The translations under genes and the position numbers were made by a program. Positions 22,376-35,320 of a DNA stretch of 64,000 bases are shown here, piece after piece. The stretch comes from Lanius collurio (taxonomy: Eukaryota; Chordata; Aves; Passeriformes; Laniidae): assembly GCA_020086605.1 (NCBI GenBank), contig JACBWW010000004.1:12223632-12287631 (forward strand), in the 5' to 3' direction. Position 1 is the stretch's first letter. Each line of letters begins with the position of its first letter. Under the pieces are notes generated by a model. The model had not been told where the DNA came from. It worked only from the letters and a program-made list of their open reading frames with translations, and searched no databases.

Positions 22376-25300
22376 AGTTACTCTTGTGAACACAGATTTG
22401 TTTAAGAAAAAGCCCCATGTGGCTGCCTCGGGTTAAGTATTGCTTAGCAAGCATCTAGGGAAAGATGTGGCCCATGCTCGTATGTATTTTTAAGTTAATA
22501 AAGCTTTTTATCTTTAAGTAATTTTCTTTAATTTTTTGATACATAGTCTGGTATTTTTAACCAGTGCAAGTCTGATAAAGGTCTTCTAGGTAAAGGAAGA
22601 TACTGAGGAAACTTCATTTTTATGAGATATGTAAGAATCTTGCTGGTTTTGTGGTACTTTTAGTTTGTCAGTTCTTTAGAAACAGTGAGATTTTGCTTTC
22701 TTCAGTAGTAGCAACTGGCTTGTTATGATTCAGTAGTTTTGGTCTCAAGGAAAAAGCTATTTAGCTTTGTAACATCTGTCACTCAGTTGAATTCTCAGTT
22801 AGTTTAAGTCCCTTCCCCAACTATTCCCCACCTGCTCCAATGTCTCAGAGCTGGTGAAAAGCGGGGTACCCTCTCTCCTCCAAAGATGAGAAATTATTAT
22901 GGGTGGGCTGGGCAAGAGAGGAATTGCCAAAATTGTTTGTCTGGCAGTGTTTCATTGACAAGCAACAGAGAAACATGGGTGGTTGGTTCAGGTGCACTTA
23001 CAAGTCCCTGTCCTTGACACTTGAGCTCTGACATGCTTAAAGGTAAAGTGCATCCTCTATATGTGTTTGGATGCTTTACTCAGTCTTGTAGCTTATTTTT
23101 TTGGACTTAATTCCCGTGTGTCTCTTCTCTGGGCTAGAAGAATTCAGGCACAGAAGTAATACCGTATGCTTTGTTTAATGGTGGAAGCAAAGGCAGCTGT
23201 TCTGGAGGACCGGGCATGTTGCTGTTGGGAGAGTACCTCTGTGGGTGGTTTCAGCAGTCTGGCTGCCCTGGGACTAAATGGCCTCATAGGTGGGGGCAAG
23301 AAACACTTTCTTCAGGTGTGCTGCTTTTAGCAAGAGCTTCCTGACATATTTTCCCTGTGAGCAAAATTAGCATCCAGGACTGAAGCTCACAGCAGTTCTC
23401 ACCTTTAATTACACAAGAGGGTGTAGAATACTTCAGCTCTGCCATGCCATTGTGTCCATGATTCCTCTTAGCCTGAAGCTTTCAAATGTTAGTGATCAAA
23501 TGGCTGGAGCTGCTGAGATGTCTGGTAGTTGGGAGGGTGCACTCACACATGCTCATTGTCACTGCTGTGTCTGGCCATTTATTGCAATTGCAATAAAACA
23601 GTGGTTATGCTTTCTGGGGAATAAGCACATTTATGAAAGTCTCGATGCTTACAAGGTTTATCTACATGCTGGCAACAAAATTGGCTTTAAGAGAGTCCTA
23701 AATTTCTTGTAGCTGTAAGTGATGTGAATCTCATTAGTGATAGAGGTCATGTAAGATAAGCAACAGGGGAGAGAAAGAAAGGGAGTGACCTTCCTGCTTT
23801 GGCATACAACTTTTTTTCCTCATGATTTTTTTGTAGGTCATTGTTGGCTCTTCTTAGCCTGAAACATTTCTTGGGTTTTTTTCTGTTCTCCCACTGGTTT
23901 GGACTCCTGACTTCGAAAAAGCTGATTTTGATTTACTCTTGAGTATCAACAACAGAACTGGGACTGAGGGCTGTGGAAAGTAGCTGTTGCAGCCATAAAT
24001 GTTACCTCTGGATCCTGCTTAGTTATCCATAATAATAATTTTGGGGACAGTACATTTTAATTAATTAATTTTGTTAAATTAATTTATTTCTGTTTAGTTC
24101 TTCACATTCCATTTGGGCTGTTGTGGATAAATTGTCCTGGGAACTAGTGTAGGAATTTGTGGGAGGACTCATTCTAAGGATCTTAAATGTGAGTGTGTTT
24201 TTTTCCTTGAAGTAGGAAAAAAAACAAATTGCTGCCCTTAGCCAGTGACTTAAGATACCAAAACACTATCTGCAGCATGCTGAATTGCTATATTTCATTT
24301 CAGCAGTGAAGAGTAGCAATTTACCACTAGCTGAGAGCTCTCAGGATTTTGAAGCACCAGTGTAACTTGCTGAAAGACGTCTGTTGGTAAGCAGAGGAAC
24401 AAACAGGCTTCTGCACAGGGAAGTCTCAATGGCATGGAGAATTGTCTGTGGCAGTACGTAGAGCAGAAACTTATTGTTGGGATTTTGCATAAGAGAATCT
24501 ACTTGAATGGTGAGTTCACAGTCATTCAAACTTTGAGCAGAAAATTAGCCTGTGCTCCACAGCTATGTTTATGAGATCCCACAGCTGTCTACTTGTGGGA
24601 AGGTATTCACTGAGATGAAGCAACTATTATAAATATATTTCTGACTTCACAGTTGAAAAAAAATGTCTACAGTGCAACTTGCAGGGGCTGTGGGGGTTAA
24701 TGCAAGACCAGGGTTAGCTGCTGGCATACCTTATCTCAAGGTTTCATTTGCATATTTTTGTCTCTTTTCCTCACCCTTTAGTGTGGAGAGTGGGAACACA
24801 CCTCTTGTAGTTTCTGCATGCTTCAGTAAAAAAAGGGAAACCATTCATGAAATGTCTTGTTTTTACAGTAGCAGGAGGAGTGTTAAACATCACTGTTAAG
24901 GTTAGTGGTTCAGAATGTAATAAATGTAGCACTTCTGCAATTAGATCGCTTTTCTTTAAATAGTTGAGAAGAACTAAACAGACTTGCAAGGACAAGATCT
25001 TCATCCTTAGGACTAAAGTCCTGGCCATGCAGGAAAAGCTGTATTTGAAGGATTTTCCTCAGTACCACTACTTTGTAGTGGCTGATTCCGTGCAGCCTTG
25101 TCAAGCCCCAGAAAAACACAGAATGATTGCACTTCCAGAGATCATCGCTGCTCCTGGGAGCACTTTGAAGGCTTTCGGAGAGAATGTTTGACAGGTTTAA
25201 GAACTGCCCACTGCTGGTGTATAAGGAGCTACAGTTATGGTTTGGGAGAACACCCTGTGCCAAAAGACATTCAGTTCTGCAGGAATTCCCTTCAGACATA

Positions 25301-25393
25301 ATATTTATAAATAACTTTAACTGCAAATAATTATATGATTCTTATATAATTCTGCCCTTCCTGAAGTACTTGAGGACTAAGGGGCTGTACATG
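22376..25393 (+). other. FOXN3: FOXN3 intron 2, between CR1 copies
   Basis: Ordinary AT-rich intron sequence. A 138-codon minus-strand open frame (24910-25326) overlaps plus-strand frames. It shows no domain and no splice context, so it is not called. Confidence 0.6.
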
Positions 25394-25605
25394 AATAGAA
25401 TAATAGTCATGGAACATCCTGAGTTAGAAGGCATCATTGAGTCCAACTCCTGGCCCTGGATGGGACTCCCCAAGAATCACACCCCATGCCTGAGAGTACT
25501 GTCCAGACACTTCCTGAACTCCGTCAGGCTGATGCTGTGACCACTTCCCTGGGCAGTCTGTTCCGGTGCCTGACCAGTCTCTGGGTGAAAAACCTTTTTG
25601 TGATG
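25394..25605 (-). mobile_element. CR1 fragment, antisense
   Basis: On the + strand this reads as the reverse complement of a CR1 3' region: GAGTTAGAAGGCATCATTGA, GAGTCCAACTCCTGGCCCTG, CTGTCCAGACACTTCCTGAA, then CTCTGGGTGAAAAACCTTTT. The order is that of a CR1 tail read backwards. It is short, 5'-truncated and noncoding. Confidence 0.8.
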
Positions 25606-26380
25606 TGATGGTATAAGTAGTTTGCTGGCTTTCCTGTATAGCTGAAGTAAGAAGGGATGCATAGTGTGCATGGAATGTGCAGGTTTTCAGTCTTCAGTTA
25701 GGAGAGATGGGAAGTTGGAGAGTCAGGATGTGGCTGAGATGGCTGAGAGTGAGACAAATGCTGGCATTTGTACTGTTGCGTAGTTTGCTTTGAAGCAGTT
25801 GGATGAACTTGTCCAAATTGTTTTTTCCTGTTTTGGCAATTAATGTAATGCATTTATTGTTATGTAATTACTCATTACACTAATTTATTTGTGTTTTCTC
25901 TCTTACCCTTCTTCTATACAGATGATGGTTTTCCTCTTCAATGCTTGGGCTAACTATACAGACCTTGCTTTTGTAAAAGAGTGTAGGTTTGGTTTACAAT
26001 TTTATATTCATATGTAATTGTAGACTTTCTAGACTTCTAGCTGCATAGCAGAGAAAGAGAAAAGAAACTATCATGGAGATAGATTGCACAGAGGACTCAG
26101 TCCAGTGCTAGCTCCCAGCTCTTGAGGCAAATGCAATATTATTGTTCAGGATGTACCTCCCTTTTCTGCTTAAATTCTTTTTTTATATCTATCTGTACAT
26201 ATGTGTGTGTATATAAATATATTTCGTATGTAAAAAGCATTACAGAGTCACACTGCTTTTTTAGATCATCCAAACACTTTTAAGATAAAATGGTAGCAGA
26301 AATTGGGTTGGCACATAGGGCTTTCTATTGTTTGTGTCTCTGTGCCAGGAAAACAAGATGCTGTCATAGTGGTACGTGTT
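25606..26380 (+). other. FOXN3: FOXN3 intron 2, between CR1 fragment and SINE
   Basis: AT-rich intron sequence with a TA/TG-rich stretch near 26188-26222. No gene or named repeat is recognised. Confidence 0.55.
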
Positions 26381-26522
26381 GAATCACAGAATATTCTGTG
26401 TTGGAAGGGACCCACAAGCACCTTTAAGCCCAGGTCTTAAGTGAATGGCCCAGACCAGGATCCAGCCGGCAACCCTGGCATTATCAGTACCGTGTTCTAA
26501 CCACTTGAGCTAATCTCTGCCA
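26381..26522 (-). mobile_element. tRNA-derived SINE with CR1-like tail (TguSINE1-like)
   Basis: Read on the minus strand, the element begins with a tRNA-Ile-like head. TTAGCTCAAGTGGTTAGAAC resembles the A box, followed by CTGATAATGCC as a decayed anticodon arm with AAT-like loop and GGTTGCCGGCTGGATCC as a decayed B box. A middle section (GGGCCATTCACTTAAG) and a tail (GTGGGTCCCTTCCAACACAG, then TATTCTGTGATTC) of CR1 type follow. This head-plus-CR1-tail structure is known from the zebra finch SINE TguSINE1. The copy is mutated and would not make a functional tRNA. Confidence 0.75.
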
Positions 26523-29500
26523 AGTTTTCTTGGGAAACGTGTTGCTGCAACTGGTTACCAGTTAGTGTAAACAGATGACTGTAAGTTAAGAGTCTTAACT
26601 AACCTGAACCATCTCTCTTGTTTTTTCCAAAACAAATCAGTATTTAAAATTTAGTAAAACACCTCCACTTTGACTAATACTTTGTTGTTTCAAGTTTTGC
26701 TAAAACACCCATAATATTTCACTACCTTCTGGGCAGTGCTGCATTTGTTCACAGGAGTAAAGGTCCTTGTTCCTGGCTTAGCAAGTCTGCTTTGATGTGT
26801 CATTTGCTGTTAGTTTTTAGAGCTGACTAATTTTGAATTTGGGAAAGCAGAAATGTAATTATGACCCTTTTTTCAGTCATTCTTGTTTTAAAAAAAATCA
26901 TTTAAGAAGCTTTGATTTTAATTTGTAGCAATGAAATTGTAGGAAGGGTTTTGCTTTCTCGTCCTTTTCTTCTGTGGCTAGGAAAATGTCTTCCTCCCAC
27001 CAGCTAAAATTAATGCATTATTTTAGTTTAAAGGAAAATACACTTATGATCTAACCACTTTTGCTAATTGTCTTCTGCTCTTTCACCAGCATTCAAGTTG
27101 AACTCACTTTCCAGTAGTATCTAGTATGCCAGAAATGCATTTGGCTGGCTTGGGCTGATGGGACAAGAGTCCATGTCTTAATTATGGTAGAGTTACCCAT
27201 TTGTGTGCCACATCATCTTATATTTATTTCCCTTGCTATTTATAAAACAGGGTTTGCAAACTTGTTGAATTGGCACTTTGAATCTTTAATTCAGATGTGT
27301 TTAAAAGGGGAAGAATTTGCTTCATCAGTAAACGTGCTTTTTTTCCTGTTTTGACTGTCTGTTGATTCCTCTTGTTTGTCATCAGGTGGAAAACTAAAAC
27401 AATTCTAGAGTGGTTTAAATAGCTTTTCAGTCCATGCTGTGTGTAGCTTCAGTATTTTTGCACTGTGTACCAAGATATGCTTTTGTTTGGAAAGGAGGGG
27501 AATTTGGCAATTGCCTAAATAAATTTTCTGTTTGTAGTGCATGGCTTTTAAGTTAGACCAAGTAATGTTAGCATCTAAGGGTGTGTTTGTGTAATAATGT
27601 GAATGGATATGATAAGAGTGGTGTGGGAGGGTATTTATATAGAGATTTGTATCTTAAAAGTCATGAAATTGGCTTAAAAATCACATTGTCATTTAAAGCA
27701 ATGAAGGGAGGAGCTTGCATGCCTTATTTTAGAGCCTTGAAGAACTTTTACAAGCTCTTTTATAGAAATGAAGACAGCTGGAAAGGTTTTGGTTTGCCCC
27801 CCAGCTGCCCCCACCCCCCCGCCCTGCTCTCCCATGATTTTGTAGCATCGCATGACTTTCTAATAGAAACATAGAATACCAGTGTCCTAAGAATGCTATG
27901 AATCAGCAACATTAAAGCCAGATTCTGGAGGATGCAATAAAGCTGTAATCTGTCATGTTTCTTTCAAACTCTTCTGTTGGTGGTGTGTTCAGTATTGCCT
28001 GAGAGTCTTTTGCAAGAAAAACACAGTAATTACAGAAGTCCTTCACCATGCAGTGCAGATGTCAGCATTTGTGGTCGTAGGGTGCAACTATGAAGAGTAA
28101 AGGACCCTTTGGAGCAGCCAGCCCTTTTTATGGGCTGGTGCTTTGGAGCTGTTGTAACTGGTTTCCTCTTGGGGACAAGCAGTGGTGAGTTTTTACACCA
28201 CCAGCATGCTCAAGGGCTGGTTACTGGTTTTCAGCAGGATTTGGTACATGATGCAACTCTGAGAGGTAAGATGACTGCTGCTAAATTGTTTCAGTATTGT
28301 TAGGATGAATGGAGTGAATGTAAGGTGTCTGTTCATTTTTTGTTCAGCCTTTGGATAGGGCCTTCAGCAGTTTGGACTTCATTTTCTCACTATGCATTTT
28401 TTCTCTGTAGGGGTGTTTGTATGTTTTTGGCTGCTTTTCACATTCAGCTATTCAATTCCAATTGCTATTTTTGTGATTCCCCTCCTCTCCCCCCCACCTT
28501 AGTTCTCTTTTTTTTTGCTACCTGCATCATCTCTAAATGTAACCAATCATAAATGTTTATCAGAGGAATGCAGGGGAAGTGCTTTCAGTCGTCGTTGTGC
28601 TGTACTGAAAGTGCATTTGCATTTTGAAAAAGAAAAAAGTTGCAGCCATTTTTTGAAGCAGGATTTTCGCTCGTAAACTGTATGGTATTTTTGGCGTGTC
28701 AGTTATGAAGGCTTCCTGTGTGAAACTGATCAAGAAAAAGATCACAGGAGACTTGGAGCAGTGACTCAGGTCACAGCAGGCCTAGTTGCATGACACCTGT
28801 GTCATCAAAATAGCCTTGCTTTGGCATCCCTAAATGAGATTTTCTCTTCCTTTAAATGGTAGATTTTTTCAAAGGCATATTTGATCATGAATAATTTGGA
28901 AGAAAACAACTTTTTAACCTTCTGAGAATATCATATGTCTTCTCTTCCTTGTTACTTCTGAACTCCTCACAACATCATCATCTGATGTTGGGCAAGTTGT
29001 TGATTTTCATTGCTGAAGTCTGCTCAGAAATTGTTTCTCCGTTTCCTTCCACTCCATGCATGTTAAGTCAGATAAATTCATACACTGATGTTTAATCACT
29101 GATCACTAATCACCCTTGTGCAATATTGATCAACAGCCTTTTTGTATGCAACGATCAGAATGAGTAATAGCTTCCTAGTAAACATCGAGGAGTGGGAGGT
29201 GAAGATGGTGACTTAGCCCCATGTAGAAGTTGACACAGCTTTTTTCCTGAAGTTTCTAGACTCCATCCAACTTATTTTCCCCTCACCTACTCCAAACTGT
29301 TTCTTTTCTTGTTCTGTTCAAGCCAAGCGTAAATCCTTCTTTCCATAGATAGTGTGTCTTTCAGCAAGTGCCCAGTCCCCTTCTCAGGGCTGCTGGTGCT
29401 GCTGAGAAGGAACTCTGCACTCCTTGAGATGGCTGAACACTTGCCTGCCCAGGAAAAATGAGGAGTGTCCAGTGTCATGTTTTCCTGAGGAGCCTGTCAT

Positions 29501-32500
29501 TTCTTCTTTCAGTACACTACAAGCGCACATAGGCTTCCTATTTCATGGGGGCGTCCTGTGAACATCGCACCTGAAAATGAAAAATGACTGCTTGCGAGAT
29601 AATTCACTTAAAAATAAGCCAGGGAAAACCCAAATAGGCAGGGCTGGGATGTGTAGGTTGAAAGCTGTTTTTTACCCCCTCCTTCCTCCTACTCTTTCCT
29701 TACTGGGTAAAAGGCCCAGTCTGTGCCTGAACTTGCTATTCTGAATAACCTCTTATCTGCACACAGTGACTGATGCTCACATCCTGTTTGTTACCAGTTT
29801 AGAGCACCCTGAACATTCCTATTTCTGCTGGGTCTGTTTCAGTGAATTTGCAGTCTGGCTCTCTGCTGCTGCCTCTGTCACATGCCTTTTGATTCTCTCC
29901 TGTGAATTTGAGGAAACTCACTTTTTCTTTACTGCTTCTATGAAATAGCAAAATCATTGTGGGATTTGGAATGGCATCTGGAAAAATGAGGTAGAGTTTT
30001 AAACAGAGGAATAATTTACACTGAGTCGGGATTTGTTAAGTATTTAGACTTTGATTAATGCTCTGCTAATGCAGAACTAGTCTGCCCAGGAAATAACATG
30101 AATAAACCTGTGAATTCTATTGTTGCCAAGATGTGGGTTTTGATCAGGAACTTGCTAGCTTCCTTGGAAATACTGTAGATTTAAATATTCCTTTTTTTTG
30201 CACACCAGTGAGTTCAGATATTATTTCTCTAATATAATCACTTTCCTGTGTTTAATAATAAACTATCAGCCCAATTTCAAATATGGCTTACTGATAGAGG
30301 TGCTCACGGATGCTGATTATCCACTCTAAAATACACTTGATTGAGTGGCTCATGCTGCAGAAATTTTCCATGCCAAGCTTTGTTGTCTGCCACTTTTAGC
30401 ATTTTACCAGATGCAACCTGTGTAACCATTCTTGCAAAAATACAGTCACCTAAAAAACCCAAGACGGAAAAATCCTATACTTGTCAAGTCTATTTTTGAG
30501 ATAGCTGTGTGGAGATAAATATTAAAGGGAGTCTTTTTACAGTTTTAATGAAGCTTCTTGTGAATTAAACTTTGAAGACTAAGCAAGTTCATCTTCTCAC
30601 TCTTTTTACAAGCCTTTGCTTCTACAGCAGATGTAAAGTAAAAGTGGGAGAAAATATAAGTACGTCCGAATTAATGGCTTCCACAGTGAAAAGCTCCTGC
30701 ATTGTTCTTTTTAACTTACTCCACCTTGAGGATGATTTGGACGAGACCTGACAATGTAGCATTCTTTCACCCCCTGCCACTGCATGCTTCTGCTGAGAAG
30801 GACAATTCTCACGTGTTTCTCCCTCCCTGACTTGGTGGCAGGCTGCTCATCTCCTGGGGCTGGGTGCAGGTTCCCCAGCTGTGGCACAGTGGACACTGGT
30901 GCCCTGCACTTTCAGGGTGGGTAAGGGGACTATGCTTGCTGCCAGGGTGGAAACGCTGTATTTAACCCACGTGCCACAGCTGTTTGTGCTTGTGGTAATG
31001 CCATGGCCCTGGCTGTCTCCAGCCATCCCTGGGCTGGAGCTGGTGTGGGAAGAAGCTTTGTGCGTTCACACACTGCTGCCAGGGGAGATCAAAGGTACAG
31101 CTAGGACTGGGAGAGGGTGCTTGTAGTGACCTGTGGCATGGCAGTCAATGGAGACAGGTAGATGGCTTAGCAGCCCGCTCCCTGCCTCTGCTTGGATATA
31201 TAATTTCCTTGCCATCTTGAGATTGGAGCCTCCCTATGCTGGAAGGCTCTGGTGCAACTGAGGTGTGGTTTTGAGTTTCCCAGGAAGGCTTTTATGGCCA
31301 GCACTCCAGAAAAACATTGGAAGAAGTTATTGCTTAGGTGGTACTGTTCTGACTCTGCAGATGGTCCCAGTGAGGGCTTGCTGCTCTCTGTCTGGCCACG
31401 TGTAGGTTTCAGTGGTATGGCTCTCAGGTGAGATTTCTCTCTCAGTTTGGGTTACAGTAAAAATGAGATGCAAAATCCCACTAGGTGAGGAAAGCCCTCT
31501 CTTACAGGCACTGCAGTTCTAGTCTCACCAGAGTGCCCAGTGTCTAAAGAGGGAGTGTGCTTACTGTAGCTGCTGGGTTTTGACCTCCCCACAGGAGGCT
31601 GGTTTGCTCCTAGAGCTAAACTGGTCTTTCCGTGTTCTGTCTTCATTGCAGAGCCATTGATCTTACTGTTTAATTTAGGAGGCATTTCTCCAGAGGCTTG
31701 TGGTAGTACCTGGTGTTTGGGTGGAAGGCTGCTTGCAAAAATGCCAAGTTGTGGTGAAGTGCCAGAAATTTTTGAGTCTGTGAAATTTCAGCATAGGACG
31801 TTTGGGCTGTTGAGGCCCTGCTCTGACGAGTTTTTACTGATTTGGACTGTGTGAATGAGAGGAAAGCTTCACTGCAGTCATGAGTTGCTTCATTTTGGAG
31901 GATGTTTGCAGCATGGGAAGGTATTTTGTTTTGCTTCCTGGGGTTTCATTCAGCCATGAGAAGGAGGAGGAGGAAAGAGAAATGATAGTAAAAAATAAGC
32001 GTCTGTGAACCCAGCATAGAAATGGGACACAAGCAGAGTAGAATGTGTATGTAAGTAGCCAAAGTAATGTTTGTGTTGATGGATGTGGGTAGCACTGAGG
32101 TCTCTGTTGCAGGAGAATGGTTATTCTTCAGAGTGTGCCTGCTGGAGGTGACAGGGATCCTTTGAGGCTTCTGAGTGGGGCTTGGGATGGAGCACAGCTT
32201 TGTTTCTGTAAAGATCCCGGGAACATTTGGAAACTCCACATCCAGGGAGCCTCTCAAACCATTTATCAAAGTGCCTGGTTTTCTTCCTTAATACGTCATG
32301 CAAACCAATATTAAACACTAAGAAAGGAAAACCCGTACGTTAAATAAACAGTTATGGAGGAAATGTGCAAATCCATTAGCTTTTGTCAGGTCTTCCTTAT
32401 TTCTATTTTTGTTTGTCACTGATAATGGATTTAGTACAACCGTATCCCTCACACACATTTCTGCTAGCTGTTAACCCCTTCCTCTGGAAATCTACTCACT

Positions 32501-35216
32501 GGCTTATTTTGTCATTAATACAGTGACAGGCAAAAAGTGACCTGCAAACCTTCAGCACAGATACAAGTGTTGAATAATTTTTTAAATATCTGTTGTGTGA
32601 AGGATTGTATTTTAAGATGGTCCCTAGGTTTTCATATATGATGTAACTATATATTTGTTAGAAAAGGCAGTTCATGTCTTTTCCAATTGTAGATAATGTA
32701 GATAATATGAAGGGGATGGATAAACCAGTGGGTATTTAAATGAGTGCGCCTCCAATACGAAATTAGCACACCCCACTAAATGGGCTGTTGGTCTGGAGTC
32801 TCGGAGTTTCTTTTCCTTTTTGCCTTGGATTTTATAGGTGACCTGGAGGATTTTTTTATTCTTTTGTTTCTACATCTTCTCAATTTTCTTTTCAATAGAG
32901 ATAATTATTTTCCATGTATACACAGAAATTCTATAGGCTGAAAAAGCATTATTAATACTGTCTGCCTAGTATCCTCAAGTATGCCTGTGATGTCCCATCA
33001 TGCTTATAGGCTTGTCTTCTGGGCTCTGCTGCTTTCCCAGCCCAGTCTCCCTGCGTCTGTTTGATCTTGTACTTTGTTCCTCCCTCACAGTGTCTCAGCC
33101 CGTCTTCTTCAGTGCCTGGACTTTGCCTAGCCTGGGGAGACTTTGGGTAATGTCTGTGGTTGCTAGGTGCTGGCATGAAACAACATCTACTTTATATAGT
33201 AGCCAGGCATTGTTTAAGGGCAGTTAATGACACTGCTTTCTTCAGCTGCTTGCAGGATTTCCGTGTGGCAGCCTAATAGCTTCATAGGGTGGTTTGCATA
33301 TGAGCTCAACAAGGACGTATCTAACAAGCTAAATAAGACTCTTGGAGTTGGGTGACGTAATGCGACGCCTCCTGAGCCTGTTGGAGGAATCATTTCATGA
33401 TGAGGGCAGTGGGAAGCTGATGTGGTGTGGGAGATCCACTGCTGGCTATAGGCAATCATTTTGTGTGGGCTTACCTGTACTAATGGACATGTGCTGGAGG
33501 AGCAGTGGACCAGATTTGCCCATGGGCATTGGGTCACTGTGATTGAAATAATGATAGAGAATCATTCCAGGCCTGTTGTTGAAGTGGCCCTTGCAGTATC
33601 AGGAGCCTGGACTTTGGAAACATGCTTTAGGTTGGCAGTCTTTGGTTGCACCTTCTGTCTAGGTCATGCTAGACGTTCCTAACTTCTCTGTACACGAGGG
33701 GAAGTGCTGAGGTAAAAAATTGCTTAAAAGCCCATGAATTCCTTCATTTGTGTAAAACTCAAACGCAGTCAGTCCCGTGCCCGCTGTTTCTTTGCTCTAC
33801 CCGGGGCAGATAGACAAGGCCATAGGATCTGTGCCTGTGACTCTGCTAAGGGAGCTGTCTCTGCAGGTTTGTGGGGGAGGGCGTGGGGCAGCCTCGGAAT
33901 GCACTGCTGCAGAGGGCAGGGCCCTTCACTCTGATAGCACATACAAGCCCAGAGGTACAAAGAAAATTTCTGTTATGTCTTATTCTAGTGAGACTTGAAC
34001 TCCTTTAACACAGTGCATTTTGGTAGCACTTTCTTGTGTTGCAGGATATTGTGTTGCATCTTGCCTCTGAAATAAGTTGTGTTTTTTGGCTATGGAATAC
34101 CCTGGCCTTCCCTTTTCTCAGCTGTTACTTCTCAGTGCTGATCTGACCTCTTTATTCCAGTATCATTGTTTATTTGTATGCTTGGCTTCCTTTTTGTTTT
34201 ATTTCATTTTGAGACAACGTAGTCCTTCTCTTCTCTAACCATACTTCCATTCTCAGGGAAGTAATATCCCCACCCAGCCTCTCCAGTCAGAAAGACAGTG
34301 CCCATTTTGCGACTGGAAGAACAGCAGAGACGTGGAGGTGGTTCATGCAGCTGCATTGCTTGGGGAAGAACCGGGCCACTTTCATAAAGTCAGATCAGGG
34401 GATTAAAAGGTTGATGGCTGGGTTGATGTCTGGAGTAGCTCACTGAGCAAGTGAGCTAAAATACCAAGAGACGAGTGTGGAAACAAAGACTTGGACTTGC
34501 ATGATTTGAAGTAATGGATGTTTTTACTTGGAGCAAAATAAAATTTAAAAAGCTTCAACCTTTTGTTTTCTTGAGAAATGCTGATGATTTTTTGATACAA
34601 CTGGCTTACTTGGGTTGAACACTGTACTCCAGCAAGCTTTCCCATCAAAACATCAATTTCATGCATTAGATGAGCATATGTTTATGGTCATGTAATTGTG
34701 TTTTAGCTAGTCTCTTCACGCTTCTTCACCTTTGTGCTTGAGCTGAGCTGTGACTGCTGCTTTACTGAAAAAAACATTGGAAACATGCAGAAGTGTTTGT
34801 GAGGGTTTTGTTATGCTGCATGCAGATACTACTTCAGATTTACTTCAGCTTGGTGTCAAGCTGTCACCTAACATTGCCAAACTTTCCTTGGAAGAGCAGG
34901 GGAAGTTTCTAGCTCTCTTAAGTTTGTAGGTCAGGGAGATTTTTATGAAAATTAAAAGTTTAGTAAGCAGTTGTCACTGTCATTAAAATGCAGTCAAGGT
35001 CTGTAGCACAGTTCTTTAAAGCTGGATGGAGAGAATTTCACTGGTCTGTGCAAAAGAGAATGAAGAAAATCTGTCCTTAAACTGCATGGATAGTTATTTG
35101 TAACTTTTATGTAAGTTTGCAGTGAATCTGAAGAATGTGTTTTGTAATAATAGGAATCCTTGGCAGTGGCTTTGTTTTTCTTTCTTTAAGAATTCATTAG
35201 CTGTTGTACTTCTTAA

Positions 35217-35320
35217 TTTAAAAAAAAAACAAAACTCAAACCAAACCAAAAAAAAAAACCAACCAGCCAAACAAACAAACAAACAAACAAACAAAAAACA
35301 CAAAAAAAACCCAGAAAAAA
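35217..35320. repeat. A/C-rich low-complexity tract with (CAAA)n
   Basis: About 100 bases of almost only A and C, with a clean CAAA run near 35268-35294 and several poly-A stretches. It gives lysine, asparagine and glutamine-rich open frames on + and phenylalanine/valine-rich frames on -, which are not genes. Confidence 0.85.

Noticed and set aside
24910..25326. 138-codon minus-strand open frame in intron 2
   Set aside because: No family recognised; overlapped by plus-strand frames of similar quality.
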